Shown here: positions 36,005 through 43,404 of the stretch, piece after piece
How the letters are laid out: each line of letters begins with the position of its first letter
Numbering within the stretch: the stretch's first letter is position 1
Assembly (NCBI RefSeq): GCF_000378945.1
Contig: NZ_KB900539.1
Coordinates: forward strand, 4,020,507 to 4,084,506
Origin: Methyloversatilis universalis EHg5
Lineage (GTDB): Bacteria > Pseudomonadota > Gammaproteobacteria > Burkholderiales > Rhodocyclaceae
Length of the DNA: 64,000 nucleotides
Direction of reading: 5' to 3'
The notes under the pieces: generated by a model
What the model was told of the DNA's origin: nothing
The model's input: the letters and a program-made list of their open reading frames with translations, nothing else
The model's database searches: none
Program-made: the position numbers and the translations under genes

Positions 36005-36636
36005 GCACCGCCCACCCTACCCCGCACACCGTGCTGGTCGCGCTGACCGGCGCCTCCGGCATCCCCTACGGCCTGCGCCTGATCGAAACGCTGGTGGCGG
36101 CCGGTTGCAACGTGTGGATCGTCTATTCGCAGGTGGCACAGATCGTCGCCCGCCAGGAGGCCGATCTGCTGCTGCCGGCCAGCCCGCAGCAGGCAGAGCG
36201 CGAACTGTCGGCGCGCTTTTCGGCGGCCACAGGCCAGATCCGGGTATTCGGCCGCGACGACTGGAACAGCCCGCCGGCCTCCGGCTCCAACCCGCCGGAC
36301 GCCATGGTGGTGTGCCCGTGCTCGATGGGCACGCTGGCAGCGATCGCGCACGGCCTCGCGTCCAGCCTGATCGAGCGTGCGGCCGACGTGGTGATGAAGG
36401 AACGCCGCCCTCTCATCCTGGTGCCGCGCGAAACGCCTTTTTCCACGCTGCACCTCGAAAACATGCTCAGCCTGTCGCGCAACGGCGCGGTCATCCTGCC
36501 GCCCTCGCCCGGCTTCTACCAGCAGCCGCAGTCCATCGCCGATCTGGTGGATTTCGTGGTCGCCCGCATTCTCGACCAGCTGCGGGTGCCGCATGCGCTG
36601 CTGCCGCGCTGGGGCGAACAGCGGCTGGAAGACTGA
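36001..36636 (+). CDS. ubiX: Flavin prenyltransferase UbiX
   Basis: A 211-residue flavoprotein. It has 'VALTGASGIPYGLRLIETL', 'VVCPCSMGTLAAIAHGLASSLIERAADVVMKERRPLILVPRETPFSTLHLENML' (the flavin/DMAP-binding core) and 'PPSPGFYQQPQSIADLVDFVVARILDQL'. UbiX makes prenylated FMN, the cofactor of UbiD decarboxylases in ubiquinone synthesis. It is the last gene of the rapZ-NusG-II-Gx-ubiX run, starting inside the previous stop. Its partner ubiD is not in this window. Confidence 0.95.
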   Translation: MSTAHPTPHTVLVALTGASGIPYGLRLIETLVAAGCNVWIVYSQVAQIVARQEADLLLPASPQQAERELSARFSAATGQIRVFGRDDWNSPPASGSNPPDAMVVCPCSMGTLAAIAHGLASSLIERAADVVMKERRPLILVPRETPFSTLHLENMLSLSRNGAVILPPSPGFYQQPQSIADLVDFVVARILDQLRVPHALLPRWGEQRLED

Positions 36637-36727
36637 CGCCGTCACACCCCTGACATGCAAATGAAACAAGCTGCAGAGCTTGCCACGGTCCGCGCTGACG
36701 GTCTGCGGCCACTCCGGGAGCACCGAC

Positions 36728-37069
36728 ATGAAGATGGACAGCCAGCCGCTGGACGGCGGCATCACCCTGATCCGGCTGGATGGCCGACTCGACATCGAAG
36801 GCGCGGAAGCGCTGGATCAGCCCTTCACCTACGCCACCAGCACGCATCCGGCACGGATCGCGGTCGACCTGTCGGCGGTGAGTTTTCTCGCGTCGATCGG
36901 CATCCGCACGCTGCTCGGCGCGGCGCGCGGCCAGGCGGCGCGCGGTGGCAAGCTGGTCATGTTCGGTGCCCAGCCCATGATCCAGCGCGTGCTGAAAACC
37001 GCCGGCGTGGACCAGCTGCTCACGCTGTGCGACGACCTGGAAGCGGCGCGCCGGTCATTGCAGGACTGA
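36728..37069 (+). CDS. STAS-domain anti-sigma factor antagonist
   Basis: A 113-residue STAS protein ('GITLIRLDGRLDIEGAEALD', 'IAVDLSAVSFLASIGIRTLLGAARGQAARGGKLVMFGAQPMIQRVLKTAGVDQLL'). S56 in 'LASIGIR' aligns with the phosphorylated serine of SpoIIAA/RsbV, although the usual preceding Asp is an Ala. Such antagonists cycle between phosphorylated and free forms. It lies 18 nt before a gene encoding a kinase-phosphatase fusion, which is the obvious partner. GGGAG precedes the ATG at 36728; frames upstream are open but lack this signal. Confidence 0.9.
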   Translation: MKMDSQPLDGGITLIRLDGRLDIEGAEALDQPFTYATSTHPARIAVDLSAVSFLASIGIRTLLGAARGQAARGGKLVMFGAQPMIQRVLKTAGVDQLLTLCDDLEAARRSLQD

Positions 37070-37087
37070 ACGCGCGCGCCGCGTCGC

Positions 37088-38869
37088 ATGGAGTCTGTCG
37101 TGCATAGCGCGCACGCCCGGCGCAGCCTGCGGCTGATCAACGACAGCGGTGCCATTTCCGCCGCCAGCGCCTGGCTGCGCACGCTGGGCGACGCCTTCGA
37201 TCTGGGCAGCGAGCTGGTGTTCCGGCTCGACCTCTGCGTGTCGGAACTGGTCGCCAACATCGTCAGCTACGCCTTCGACGACGAGGCACCGCACACGATC
37301 GCGCTGGACCTCATCCTGGAACCGCAGTCGGTCAAGCTGGTGGTGGCCGACGACGGCCGCGAATTCGATCCGCTGGCGCTGCCCGAGCCGGTCACGCCGG
37401 CCACGCTGGAAGAAGCCAGCGTGGGCGGTCTGGGCGTGCATCTGGTGCGCCAGTTCGCCGAACAGGTGAGCTATGAGCGGGCCAGCGGCCGCAATCAGCT
37501 CACGCTGGCCTGGGCCCGACCGGGTCGCAGCAGCCCGGCCGGCACACGTGCTCCGGTCAGGCGCGGCATCGACCGGCGGCGGCGCACGCCGGCGACATTC
37601 CCGCTCCGGCGTGCCGACGGCAGCACGGTGAATGCTGACGCGCGCAGCGGTGCGGAGCGACGGGCGCTGGGCTTCATTTCCCGGCTGGAGCTGTTCCGCG
37701 ACGTGCCGTACGCGCTGATCGAAGGCCTGGTCGCGCACTGCGCCCAGCGTGACTATCCGGACGAATACCTGGTGCTGGCGCCGGGCATGCAGAACGATCA
37801 TGTGGCACTGGTGCTGAACGGCCGGCTGCGGGTGTATCTGGAAGATCCGGCCGAAGCCGGAAGCACCGGTCACACCGTGATCGGCACCGGCGAATGCGCC
37901 GGTGAGCTGTCCATCGTCGATGGCGAACCGGCGTCCGCCTGGGTGGTGGCCGAAGCCGGCACCCGGCTGCTGCTGATCGACGCCCACAGCTTCTTTTCCG
38001 AGCTGCTGCCGCTGCCCCAGGTCGCGCGCAACCTGATGCGGCTGATGGCAGCCCGCATGCGCCAGGCCAATCACCAGGTGGTCGAGCAGGTACGCAGTTC
38101 CATGGTGCTGGAGCGGCTGCAGTCCGAACTGCGCACCGCACGCGAAATCCAGTCGGGCATGCTGCCGATGCGTTCGCCGATGTTTGCCGAACACCCGGAA
38201 ATCGAGTGCGAAGCGAGCATCCAGCAGGCGCGGGAAATCGGTGGCGACTTCTTCGACGCCTTCTTCATCGACGAACACCGGCTGTTCGTCGCCATCGGCG
38301 ACGTGTGCGGCAAAGGCATGCCGGCGGCACTGCTGATGATGCGCACGGTCACCACACTGCGCGCCGAAGCGGCGCGCAAGCAGGGGCAGAAGGGGCATAT
38401 GGAGCGGGTGATGGAGCGCATCAACCGCAAGCTCGCGCTGAACAACGAACGCATGCTGTTCGCCAGCCTGTTCATCGGCCTGCTGGATACCCGCGACGGC
38501 CTGCTGCGTTACGCCAATGCCGGCCATCCGCGGCCGGTGCTGGTGCGGCGCAGCCAGACGCCGACGCTGCTCAAGGTGCCGCAGAACCCGATCGCCGGCA
38601 TCGATCCGACCGTGGACTACAGCCTGGCCGAGGCCCGGCTGGAGCGCGGCGATCTGCTGCTGCTGTACACCGACGGCGTGACCGAAGCGCTGAACGCGCA
38701 GGGCGCACTGTTCGGCGAAACCCGCATGCTGGCCACGCTGTCCGGCGTGGGTGGTGGCGCCGCCACCGCGATCGAAACGCTGCGCGACGCGATGCGGCTG
38801 TTCTGCGGCAACCAGCCGCAGTCGGACGACGTGACGCTGCTGGCGCTGCGCTTCGTCGGCCCGGCCTGA
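37088..38869 (+). CDS. RsbW-like kinase / cyclic-nucleotide-binding / SpoIIE phosphatase fusion
   Basis: A 593-residue signalling protein with three domains. Residues about 13-145 are a GHKL serine-kinase domain like RsbW/SpoIIAB: N box with E53 and N57, G1 'VVADDGREFDP', G2 'EEASVGGLGVHLVRQF'. Residues about 195-325 are a cNMP-binding fold ('VLAPGMQNDHVALVLNGRLRVYL', 'GECAGELSIVDGE'), but the usual cAMP-contacting Arg is missing. Residues about 340-593 are a PP2C/SpoIIE phosphatase ('REIGGDFFDAFFI', 'VAIGDVCGKGMPAALL', 'YANAGHPRP', 'LLLYTDGVTEALN', 'QSDDVTLLAL') with its metal aspartates. Opposing kinase and phosphatase activities on one chain, next to their STAS substrate, suggest a switch controlled by the middle domain. 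The upstream gap is 18 nt. Confidence 0.9.
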   Translation: MESVVHSAHARRSLRLINDSGAISAASAWLRTLGDAFDLGSELVFRLDLCVSELVANIVSYAFDDEAPHTIALDLILEPQSVKLVVADDGREFDPLALPEPVTPATLEEASVGGLGVHLVRQFAEQVSYERASGRNQLTLAWARPGRSSPAGTRAPVRRGIDRRRRTPATFPLRRADGSTVNADARSGAERRALGFISRLELFRDVPYALIEGLVAHCAQRDYPDEYLVLAPGMQNDHVALVLNGRLRVYLEDPAEAGSTGHTVIGTGECAGELSIVDGEPASAWVVAEAGTRLLLIDAHSFFSELLPLPQVARNLMRLMAARMRQANHQVVEQVRSSMVLERLQSELRTAREIQSGMLPMRSPMFAEHPEIECEASIQQAREIGGDFFDAFFIDEHRLFVAIGDVCGKGMPAALLMMRTVTTLRAEAARKQGQKGHMERVMERINRKLALNNERMLFASLFIGLLDTRDGLLRYANAGHPRPVLVRRSQTPTLLKVPQNPIAGIDPTVDYSLAEARLERGDLLLLYTDGVTEALNAQGALFGETRMLATLSGVGGGAATAIETLRDAMRLFCGNQPQSDDVTLLALRFVGPA

Positions 38870-38871
38870 GC

Positions 38872-38900
38872 TGCGCCCGGCGATCAAGTCGCCGGACGCA
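38872..38900. terminator. Hairpin between convergent genes
   Basis: A 12-bp stem with one mismatch (TGCG-CCCGGCGA paired with TCGCCGG-ACGCA, loop TCAAG) fills the 39-bp gap between the fusion gene and the parvulin gene. No T-run follows, so termination is only likely from position. Confidence 0.4.
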
Positions 38901-38908
38901 GGCGGTGC

Positions 38909-39709
38909 TTACTGCACCTTGGCCTTGGTCACCAGCGATTCGATGTGCTGCTGCACCTTGCTCTGCTGCATCGATTCGATGATGCGGTCCTTCACCTCCT
39001 CGAACTTCGGCGGTTCGGCGCGGCGGATGTCGTCCAGCTGGATCACGTGGAAGCCGTAGGCGGTCTTGACCGGCTCTTGGGTGAATGCGCCCTTCTCCAG
39101 CTTCTGCAGCGCGGCGTCGAATTCCGGCACGAAGCTGCCCGGACGCGACCAGCCCAGCTCGCCGCCGCGTTCCTTGCTGCCCGGATCGTTCGACTGCACC
39201 GCCAGTTCGGCGAAGGCGGTACCGGCCTTCAGCTTGGCGATGATGTCGCGCGCCTGTTCTTCGCTCTCGACCAGGATGTGGCGCGACAGGTACTCGTTCG
39301 GCGCGTTCTGGCCGACCACCTTTTCATACTCGGCACGGGCAGCCGCCTCGGTCACCGGGTTCTGTTCCACCCAGCGCTCGAGATAGGCATTGGCCAGCAT
39401 TTCGCTGGTGGCGTAGGCGATGCGCTGCTGCACTGCCGGCAGCTTGTCGGTACCGGCCTTGCGCGCGGTCTGCAGCAGCACCTCGCGGCGCACCAGATGG
39501 TCACGCACGCGGGCACGCAGTTCGTCGTCGTCCTTCGCACCCTGGGCCACCTGCTCGCTCACCAGCAGATCAGCCAGCGCCTTCGGCACGGCCACGCCAT
39601 TCACCTTGGCCAGCGGCGCAGCGGCAGCCGGCGCCTTGGTTTCGGCCAGCGCCGAGGTGGCCACAGTCATCATCAGGGCGGCAGCAAGCGCGCCGGTACG
39701 GTGGTTCAT
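38909..39709 (-). CDS. Periplasmic peptidyl-prolyl cis-trans isomerase (parvulin)
   Basis: A 266-residue exported folding factor. Signal peptide about 1-22 ('ALMMTVATSALA'). An N-terminal SurA-like helical arm ('LVSEQVAQGAKDDDELRARVRDHLVRREVLLQTA') is followed by a parvulin domain ('YLSRHILVESEEQARDIIAKLKAGTAFAELAVQSNDPGSKERGGELGWSRPGSFVPEFDAAL'). A C-terminal helix pair closes the chaperone. PpiC-type proteins help outer-membrane and secreted proteins fold. The length matches family members with a single parvulin domain. Confidence 0.92.
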   Translation of the reverse strand: MNHRTGALAAALMMTVATSALAETKAPAAAAPLAKVNGVAVPKALADLLVSEQVAQGAKDDDELRARVRDHLVRREVLLQTARKAGTDKLPAVQQRIAYATSEMLANAYLERWVEQNPVTEAAARAEYEKVVGQNAPNEYLSRHILVESEEQARDIIAKLKAGTAFAELAVQSNDPGSKERGGELGWSRPGSFVPEFDAALQKLEKGAFTQEPVKTAYGFHVIQLDDIRRAEPPKFEEVKDRIIESMQQSKVQQHIESLVTKAKVQ

Positions 39710-39789
39710 CAGAACATCCTCGTGGGTTGTGTGGGGCTCGATCGAGCGGAATGCTTATACCGCTGTTTGGGGCGGCGTGGCGAGGGTCG

Positions 39790-39821
39790 CTGTAACGACG
39801 CTGTCGCCGCGACGTCATATC
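39790..39821 (+). promoter_or_regulatory. Possible Pho box and -10 element upstream of olsB
   Basis: Two CTGT-type 7-mers in direct repeat with an 11-bp period (CTGTAAC at 39790 and CTGTCGC at 39801) resemble the PhoB box, which is CTGTCAT-N4-CTGTCAC. A TCATAT at 39815-39820 sits where a -10 would be. In several bacteria ornithine-lipid genes are PhoB-controlled. The match is partial (11 of 14), so this is suggestive only. Confidence 0.4.
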
Positions 39822-39873
39822 ACCTGAACACGCGCTCCCTATCGTGCGGCGGAATCCTTCCTGGAGAGACGGG

Positions 39874-40632
39874 ATGCTGCAGATCGAACAGGCGCGCGGT
39901 CGGCGCGCAGAACGCAACCTCAGCGTGACGCTGGCGAAGTGCGAATCCGAAGTACTGGCCGCGCAGCAGCTGCGCTGGCGGGTGTTTGCCGATGAACTGG
40001 GCGCACGGCTGGACAGCCCGGTGCAGGGCGCTGACATCGACCGCTTCGACGCGCACTGCGACCACCTCATCGTGCGCGACGACGACAGTGGCCGCATCGT
40101 CGGCTGCTACCGCATCCTGCCGCCGGAGGCCGCGCGCCGTACCGGTGGCTACTACTCGGAAACCGAGTTCGATCTCGGCCGGCTCGACCACCTGCGCCCG
40201 CGCATGGTCGAGGTAGGCCGCTCCTGCATCGACGCCGACTACCGCAGCAACGCCGCGGTGATCGGGCTGCTGTGGTCCGGCCTCGCCTGCTACATGCAGG
40301 ACAACGGCCACCAGTACCTGATCGGCTGCGCCAGCATCGGCCTAGCCGACGGTGGTCACAACGCGGCAGCCGTGTTCGCCAGCCTGGGCGAACACATGGC
40401 GCCGCCGGAATACCGCGTATTCCCGAAGCTGCGCCTGCCGCTGGAACGACTGGTGCCCGCCGCCAGCGCAGTCATGCCGCCGCTGGTGAAGGGCTATGTG
40501 CGCGCCGGTGCGCAGGTGTGCGGCGAGCCGGCCTGGGACCCGGACTTCAACACCGCCGACCTGCCGGTGCTGCTGGACATGACCCGCATGGACGCGCGCT
40601 ACGCCCGCCACTTCATGCCGCGTGCCGCCTGA
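39874..40632 (+). CDS. olsB: L-ornithine N-alpha-acyltransferase OlsB
   Basis: A 252-residue GNAT-fold acyltransferase of the hemolysin-like family: 'QQLRWRVFADELGARLD', 'DIDRFDAHCDHLIVRD', 'VGCYRILPPEAA', 'EFDLGRL', 'MVEVGRSCIDADYRS', 'LWSGLACYMQDNGHQYLIGCASI'. OlsB attaches a 3-hydroxyacyl chain from acyl-ACP to ornithine, the first step to ornithine lipids. GGAG precedes the ATG; a GTG 30 nt earlier has none. An acyl-glycerophosphate-type acyltransferase follows 27 nt later, giving the olsB-olsA pair. Confidence 0.88.
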   Translation: MLQIEQARGRRAERNLSVTLAKCESEVLAAQQLRWRVFADELGARLDSPVQGADIDRFDAHCDHLIVRDDDSGRIVGCYRILPPEAARRTGGYYSETEFDLGRLDHLRPRMVEVGRSCIDADYRSNAAVIGLLWSGLACYMQDNGHQYLIGCASIGLADGGHNAAAVFASLGEHMAPPEYRVFPKLRLPLERLVPAASAVMPPLVKGYVRAGAQVCGEPAWDPDFNTADLPVLLDMTRMDARYARHFMPRAA

Positions 40633-40659
40633 CGCAGCGGAACCGGGGAGGACAGTAAG

Positions 40660-41493
40660 ATGTCGGTCATCAGCCTGTTTGACGAACTCGATCTGCCCTT
40701 GCCTCTGCCCCATTCCGCCTCATCCGGCCGCGCCGCCGCGGCCACTCACCACAGCCAGGGTCTGCGTGCCCGCCTGCGCATGGCGTGGCGCATAGGCCGG
40801 CTCGCGCTGCATCTGGCGGACGGCTGCACCCGGGTCGGCCTGTTCTACCCGCTGGTGAGCGAGCGCACCCAGCGCAAGATGCGCGCGGGCTGGTCGCGCC
40901 AGCTGCTGGCGGTGCTCGGCGTCGAGCTGCAGGCGCGCGGCCCGCTGCCGCGGCCCGGCCAGCTGCTGGTGAGCAATCACATTTCGTGGGTGGATGTGTT
41001 CGTCATCAACGCGATTTCACCACTGTCCTTCGTGTGCAAGGACGACGTGCGCAGCTGGCCGGTGATCGGCTGGCTGGTGGCGCGCAACCAGACCGTGTTC
41101 ATCCGTCGCAGCAGCCGCAGTTCGGCCGCCGAAGTGCGCGACCGCCTGGTCGGTTCGCTCAGCTGCGGGCGCAGCGTGATGGTGTTTCCGGAAGGCACCA
41201 CCAGCGACGGACGCGGCGTGCTGCCCTTCCGCGCCGCGCTGTTCCAGGCGGCGATCGACGCCGGCCGCGCGGTCAAGCCGGTGCGCCTGCGCTATGTCGA
41301 CCACCGCGGCGAACACGCGGACGCCGCCGCCTACATCGACGACACCACCTTCTGGCAGTCGGTATGCATGCTGGCGCGCGCACCGCGCACCGTGGCCCGG
41401 GTCGAACTGCTGCCGGCGCTGCCCTCACACGGGCGGACGCGGCAGGATCTGGCGCAGGCAACCCACGCCCAGGTCAGCGCGCGGACGGACTGA
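40660..41493 (+). CDS. olsA: Lyso-ornithine lipid O-acyltransferase OlsA (PlsC family)
   Basis: A 277-residue PlsC-family acyltransferase. The H-x4-D motif is 'VSNHISWVDVFVI', and 'VFPEGTTSDGRGVLPFR' is the substrate-binding block. An N-terminal hydrophobic region suggests membrane association. Coupled to olsB, it most likely acylates lyso-ornithine lipid, giving the two-chain lipid; general 1-acylglycerol-3-phosphate acylation is the alternative. GGGGAGGAC precedes the start. Confidence 0.85.
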   Translation: MSVISLFDELDLPLPLPHSASSGRAAAATHHSQGLRARLRMAWRIGRLALHLADGCTRVGLFYPLVSERTQRKMRAGWSRQLLAVLGVELQARGPLPRPGQLLVSNHISWVDVFVINAISPLSFVCKDDVRSWPVIGWLVARNQTVFIRRSSRSSAAEVRDRLVGSLSCGRSVMVFPEGTTSDGRGVLPFRAALFQAAIDAGRAVKPVRLRYVDHRGEHADAAAYIDDTTFWQSVCMLARAPRTVARVELLPALPSHGRTRQDLAQATHAQVSARTD

Positions 41494-41521
41494 AGGCTTA
41501 CTAGCGCGTACTGAGGGCGGT

Positions 41522-41562
41522 TTGACCCCGGTCAATGGCGCCTGCCCCCGCCGGCGTACCTT
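41522..41562 (+). promoter_or_regulatory. FNR/CRP-family box and -10 for the macro-domain gene
   Basis: TTGACCCCGGTCAA (41522-41535) is a perfect palindrome of the form TTGAC-N4-GTCAA, the FNR/ANR/DNR type with one base changed per half. A TACCTT at 41557-41562 lies at the right distance for a -10 if the box is centred at about -41.5. This geometry is that of a class II FNR-dependent promoter. The start codon is 55 nt further on. The site is seen directly; oxygen or NO control is inferred. Confidence 0.6.
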
Positions 41563-41616
41563 GAACTCGAAGACCGCGGCACGGTGCCGCGGCTCCGCAG
41601 ACACAAGGAGAACCGA

Positions 41617-42123
41617 ATGATCCGCGAAGTCACCGGCGACATCCTGCTGAGCAAGGCTCACGTCATCGCGCACGGCATCGCCGTGCAGGAACATTTCGAT
41701 CACGGCCTCGCGCTGGCCTTGCGCGAGCGCTGGCCCTCGATGGCGCGCGACTACCGCCATGCCGTGCACGGCAAGCATCTGAACGCCGGCGAGGTGTGGT
41801 CGTGGGCCGGCGTCGACAACGACGGCAGCACGCGCAACATCGTGAACCTGCTGACCCAGAACATGGTGGGCGACGGTCCGGCCGCGAAGCCGGGCAAGGC
41901 CACGGTGGAAAACGTGCATCACGCGCTGAAAGCGCTGGCGCGGCATCTGCAGACGACCGGCGCAACCAGCGTCGCGCTGCCGCGACTGGCCACCGGCGTC
42001 GGCGGCCTGAACTGGGCAGACGTGAAGCCGCTGATCGAACAGCACCTGAAGCCGCTGGGCATTCCGGTGCTGGTGTATGAAACCTACCGCAAGGACCAGC
42101 GGGCGGAAGAGAACCTGCACTGA
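41617..42123 (+). CDS. Macro-domain protein (ADP-ribose binding/processing)
   Basis: A 168-residue single macro domain. It begins 'REVTGDILLSKAHVIAHGIAVQEHFDHGLALALRERWP' and ends with the ADP-ribose loop 'VALPRLATGVGGLNWADVKPLIEQHL'. The GxGGLxW form matches Poa1p/TARG1/DarG-type domains, which remove ADP-ribose or ADP-ribose-1''-phosphate, rather than MacroD. It stands alone, without a DarT-like toxin gene. AAGGAG precedes the ATG. An FNR-type box lies upstream, so it may serve in anaerobic or nitrosative conditions. Confidence 0.85.
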   Translation: MIREVTGDILLSKAHVIAHGIAVQEHFDHGLALALRERWPSMARDYRHAVHGKHLNAGEVWSWAGVDNDGSTRNIVNLLTQNMVGDGPAAKPGKATVENVHHALKALARHLQTTGATSVALPRLATGVGGLNWADVKPLIEQHLKPLGIPVLVYETYRKDQRAEENLH

Positions 42124-42147
42124 CGCCGGGCTGCCGGCATGAAGACG

Positions 42148-42176
42148 ACGGGCGCTGCGGCGCCCGTTGCCGTTTT
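42148..42176 (+). terminator. Terminator after the macro-domain gene
   Basis: A perfect 8-bp stem (ACGGGCGC / GCGCCCGT) with a TGCG loop is followed by TGCCGTTTT. It separates the convergent macro-domain and DNA ligase genes. Confidence 0.7.
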
Positions 42177-43003
42177 CACGGCAGCAGGCGCTCGCGCACG
42201 AACACCGGAAAGCGCGGCAGGCCGCGCGGCGTGCGTTCGCGGAAGCGGTAGGTGACCACCGCACCGATCGGCGGCGGTGCTGCACGCTGGGCATCGGAGA
42301 AGCCGCTGCCCAGGTGAAAGCGGCGGCCTTCGGCGTCGACCACGGCCAGCGCACCCAGCTTTCCGCGCAGACGGCCACGGCCCGGCAGATGGGCCAGCAC
42401 CGTCGCCTCGGCGTCCTCGAACGGCGTCATCTTCAGCAGGGCCTCGCTGCGTCCGGACGCCCAGTGTGCGTCGGCCCGGTGCAGCATCAGGCCCTCGCCG
42501 CCCTGCCCGACCACCTCACGGAACAGCGCTTCGAGCTGATCGCGGTCGGCCACCCGACGCTGGGGCACTGCCCGTATCCAGTCCACGCCGGCACGGCTTT
42601 CGATGGCTTTCAGGTGCTCGAGCCGCGCGCTGAAATCGCCGTCGGCACCCGGCAGTTCGAACAGCATGTAGCGCACCTGCCGCCAGTCCGCCTCGTCCGG
42701 CTGCTGCCGCCGCACCAGACCCGACAGCGCGTCGAAGCGCCCGCGGGCCAGCCACAGTTCGCCGTCGAGCGGCTGCGCCGGCAGCGGCGCGGTGAACCAC
42801 GCCGGCGCGGCGATGCGCTCGCCATTGCGCAGCCGCAGCGCCTCGCCGTCCCAGCGCGCGCGTACGCCATCCAGTTTTTCGCTGACCCAGTAGGCCGCCG
42901 GATCGACATCGGCGGGCGCACGCAGCGCCAGCATCGGCGGCAGCGGGTCGGCGCCTGCGAGCGCGGACAGCAGCAGGCAGAGGCAGCACAGCAGGATGCG
43001 CAT
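42176..43003 (-). CDS. Secreted ATP-dependent DNA ligase (LigE type)
   Basis: A 275-residue minimal DNA ligase. A signal peptide of about 18 residues ('MRILLCCLCLLLSALAGA') precedes the adenylation domain. The nucleotidyl-lysine is K43 in 'SEKLDGVRARWDG' (motif I, KxDG), followed by 'LDGELWL' (III), 'YMLFELPG' (IIIa), 'EGLMLHRAD' (IV) and 'LLKMTPFEDAEATVL' (V). A short OB-fold ends the protein. Periplasmic Lig E enzymes occur in Neisseria, Haemophilus and others and are linked to competence or extracellular DNA. No competence genes adjoin it. It faces the macro-domain gene. Confidence 0.88.
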   Translation of the reverse strand: MRILLCCLCLLLSALAGADPLPPMLALRAPADVDPAAYWVSEKLDGVRARWDGEALRLRNGERIAAPAWFTAPLPAQPLDGELWLARGRFDALSGLVRRQQPDEADWRQVRYMLFELPGADGDFSARLEHLKAIESRAGVDWIRAVPQRRVADRDQLEALFREVVGQGGEGLMLHRADAHWASGRSEALLKMTPFEDAEATVLAHLPGRGRLRGKLGALAVVDAEGRRFHLGSGFSDAQRAAPPPIGAVVTYRFRERTPRGLPRFPVFVRERLLP

Positions 43004-43139
43004 GACCGGTGCTCCACGAATGACGTCCGCGGATTATCCGGAAAATGACAATGGCAACAACGGATTCGTGCGGGCGGTTGCTGCTGTGCAAGAGCGCGCT
43101 GACGTCATCCACGCCTGCCGACGCCAGGCGGCTTCAGCG

Positions 43140-43196
43140 GGCCTCAACGCGCGTCGCCGGCCTCAACGCGCGTCGCCGGCCTCAGCGCGCGTCGCC
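43140..43196. repeat. 19-bp tandem repeat across a stop codon
   Basis: Three copies of a 19-bp unit (43140-43158, 43159-43177, 43178-43196), the third with one A-to-G change. The array begins inside the end of the small lipoprotein gene (minus strand) and each unit ends with that gene's last residues (GDAR) and stop. Confidence 0.85.
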
Positions 43197-43400
43197 AGCC
43201 TTTTCGCGCTCGCGCCGGTAGCGCTCGTACTCGAGATTCGCGGTTTCCAGGCAGCGGCTGCGCTCGGCGGCGTCAGTGATGCGGTCGCATTCCTGCTGCC
43301 GCCAGCCGGTGGCGCTGTCGTACATCTGCTGGCTGCTGCAGGCGGCAAGCAGGCCGCTCAGTACGGTGAGTGTGGCAAAGGCGGCAAGGGTGCGGATCAC
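43182..43400 (-). CDS. Small lipoprotein at the end of the liv operon
   Basis: A 72-residue protein starting at a GTG with GGAG 10 nt upstream. It has a lipoprotein signal ('LTVLSGLLAACSSQQ', lipobox L-A-A-C) and a short charged helical tail ('CDRITDAAERSRCLETANLEYERYRREREKA') with two cysteines. Start and livF stop are separated by only 4 nt, so it is probably translated from the liv transcript. I know of no role for such a protein in the transporter. The last codons lie in a 19-bp tandem repeat. Confidence 0.65.
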   Translation of the reverse strand: MIRTLAAFATLTVLSGLLAACSSQQMYDSATGWRQQECDRITDAAERSRCLETANLEYERYRREREKAGDAR

Positions 43401-43404
43401 GGTT

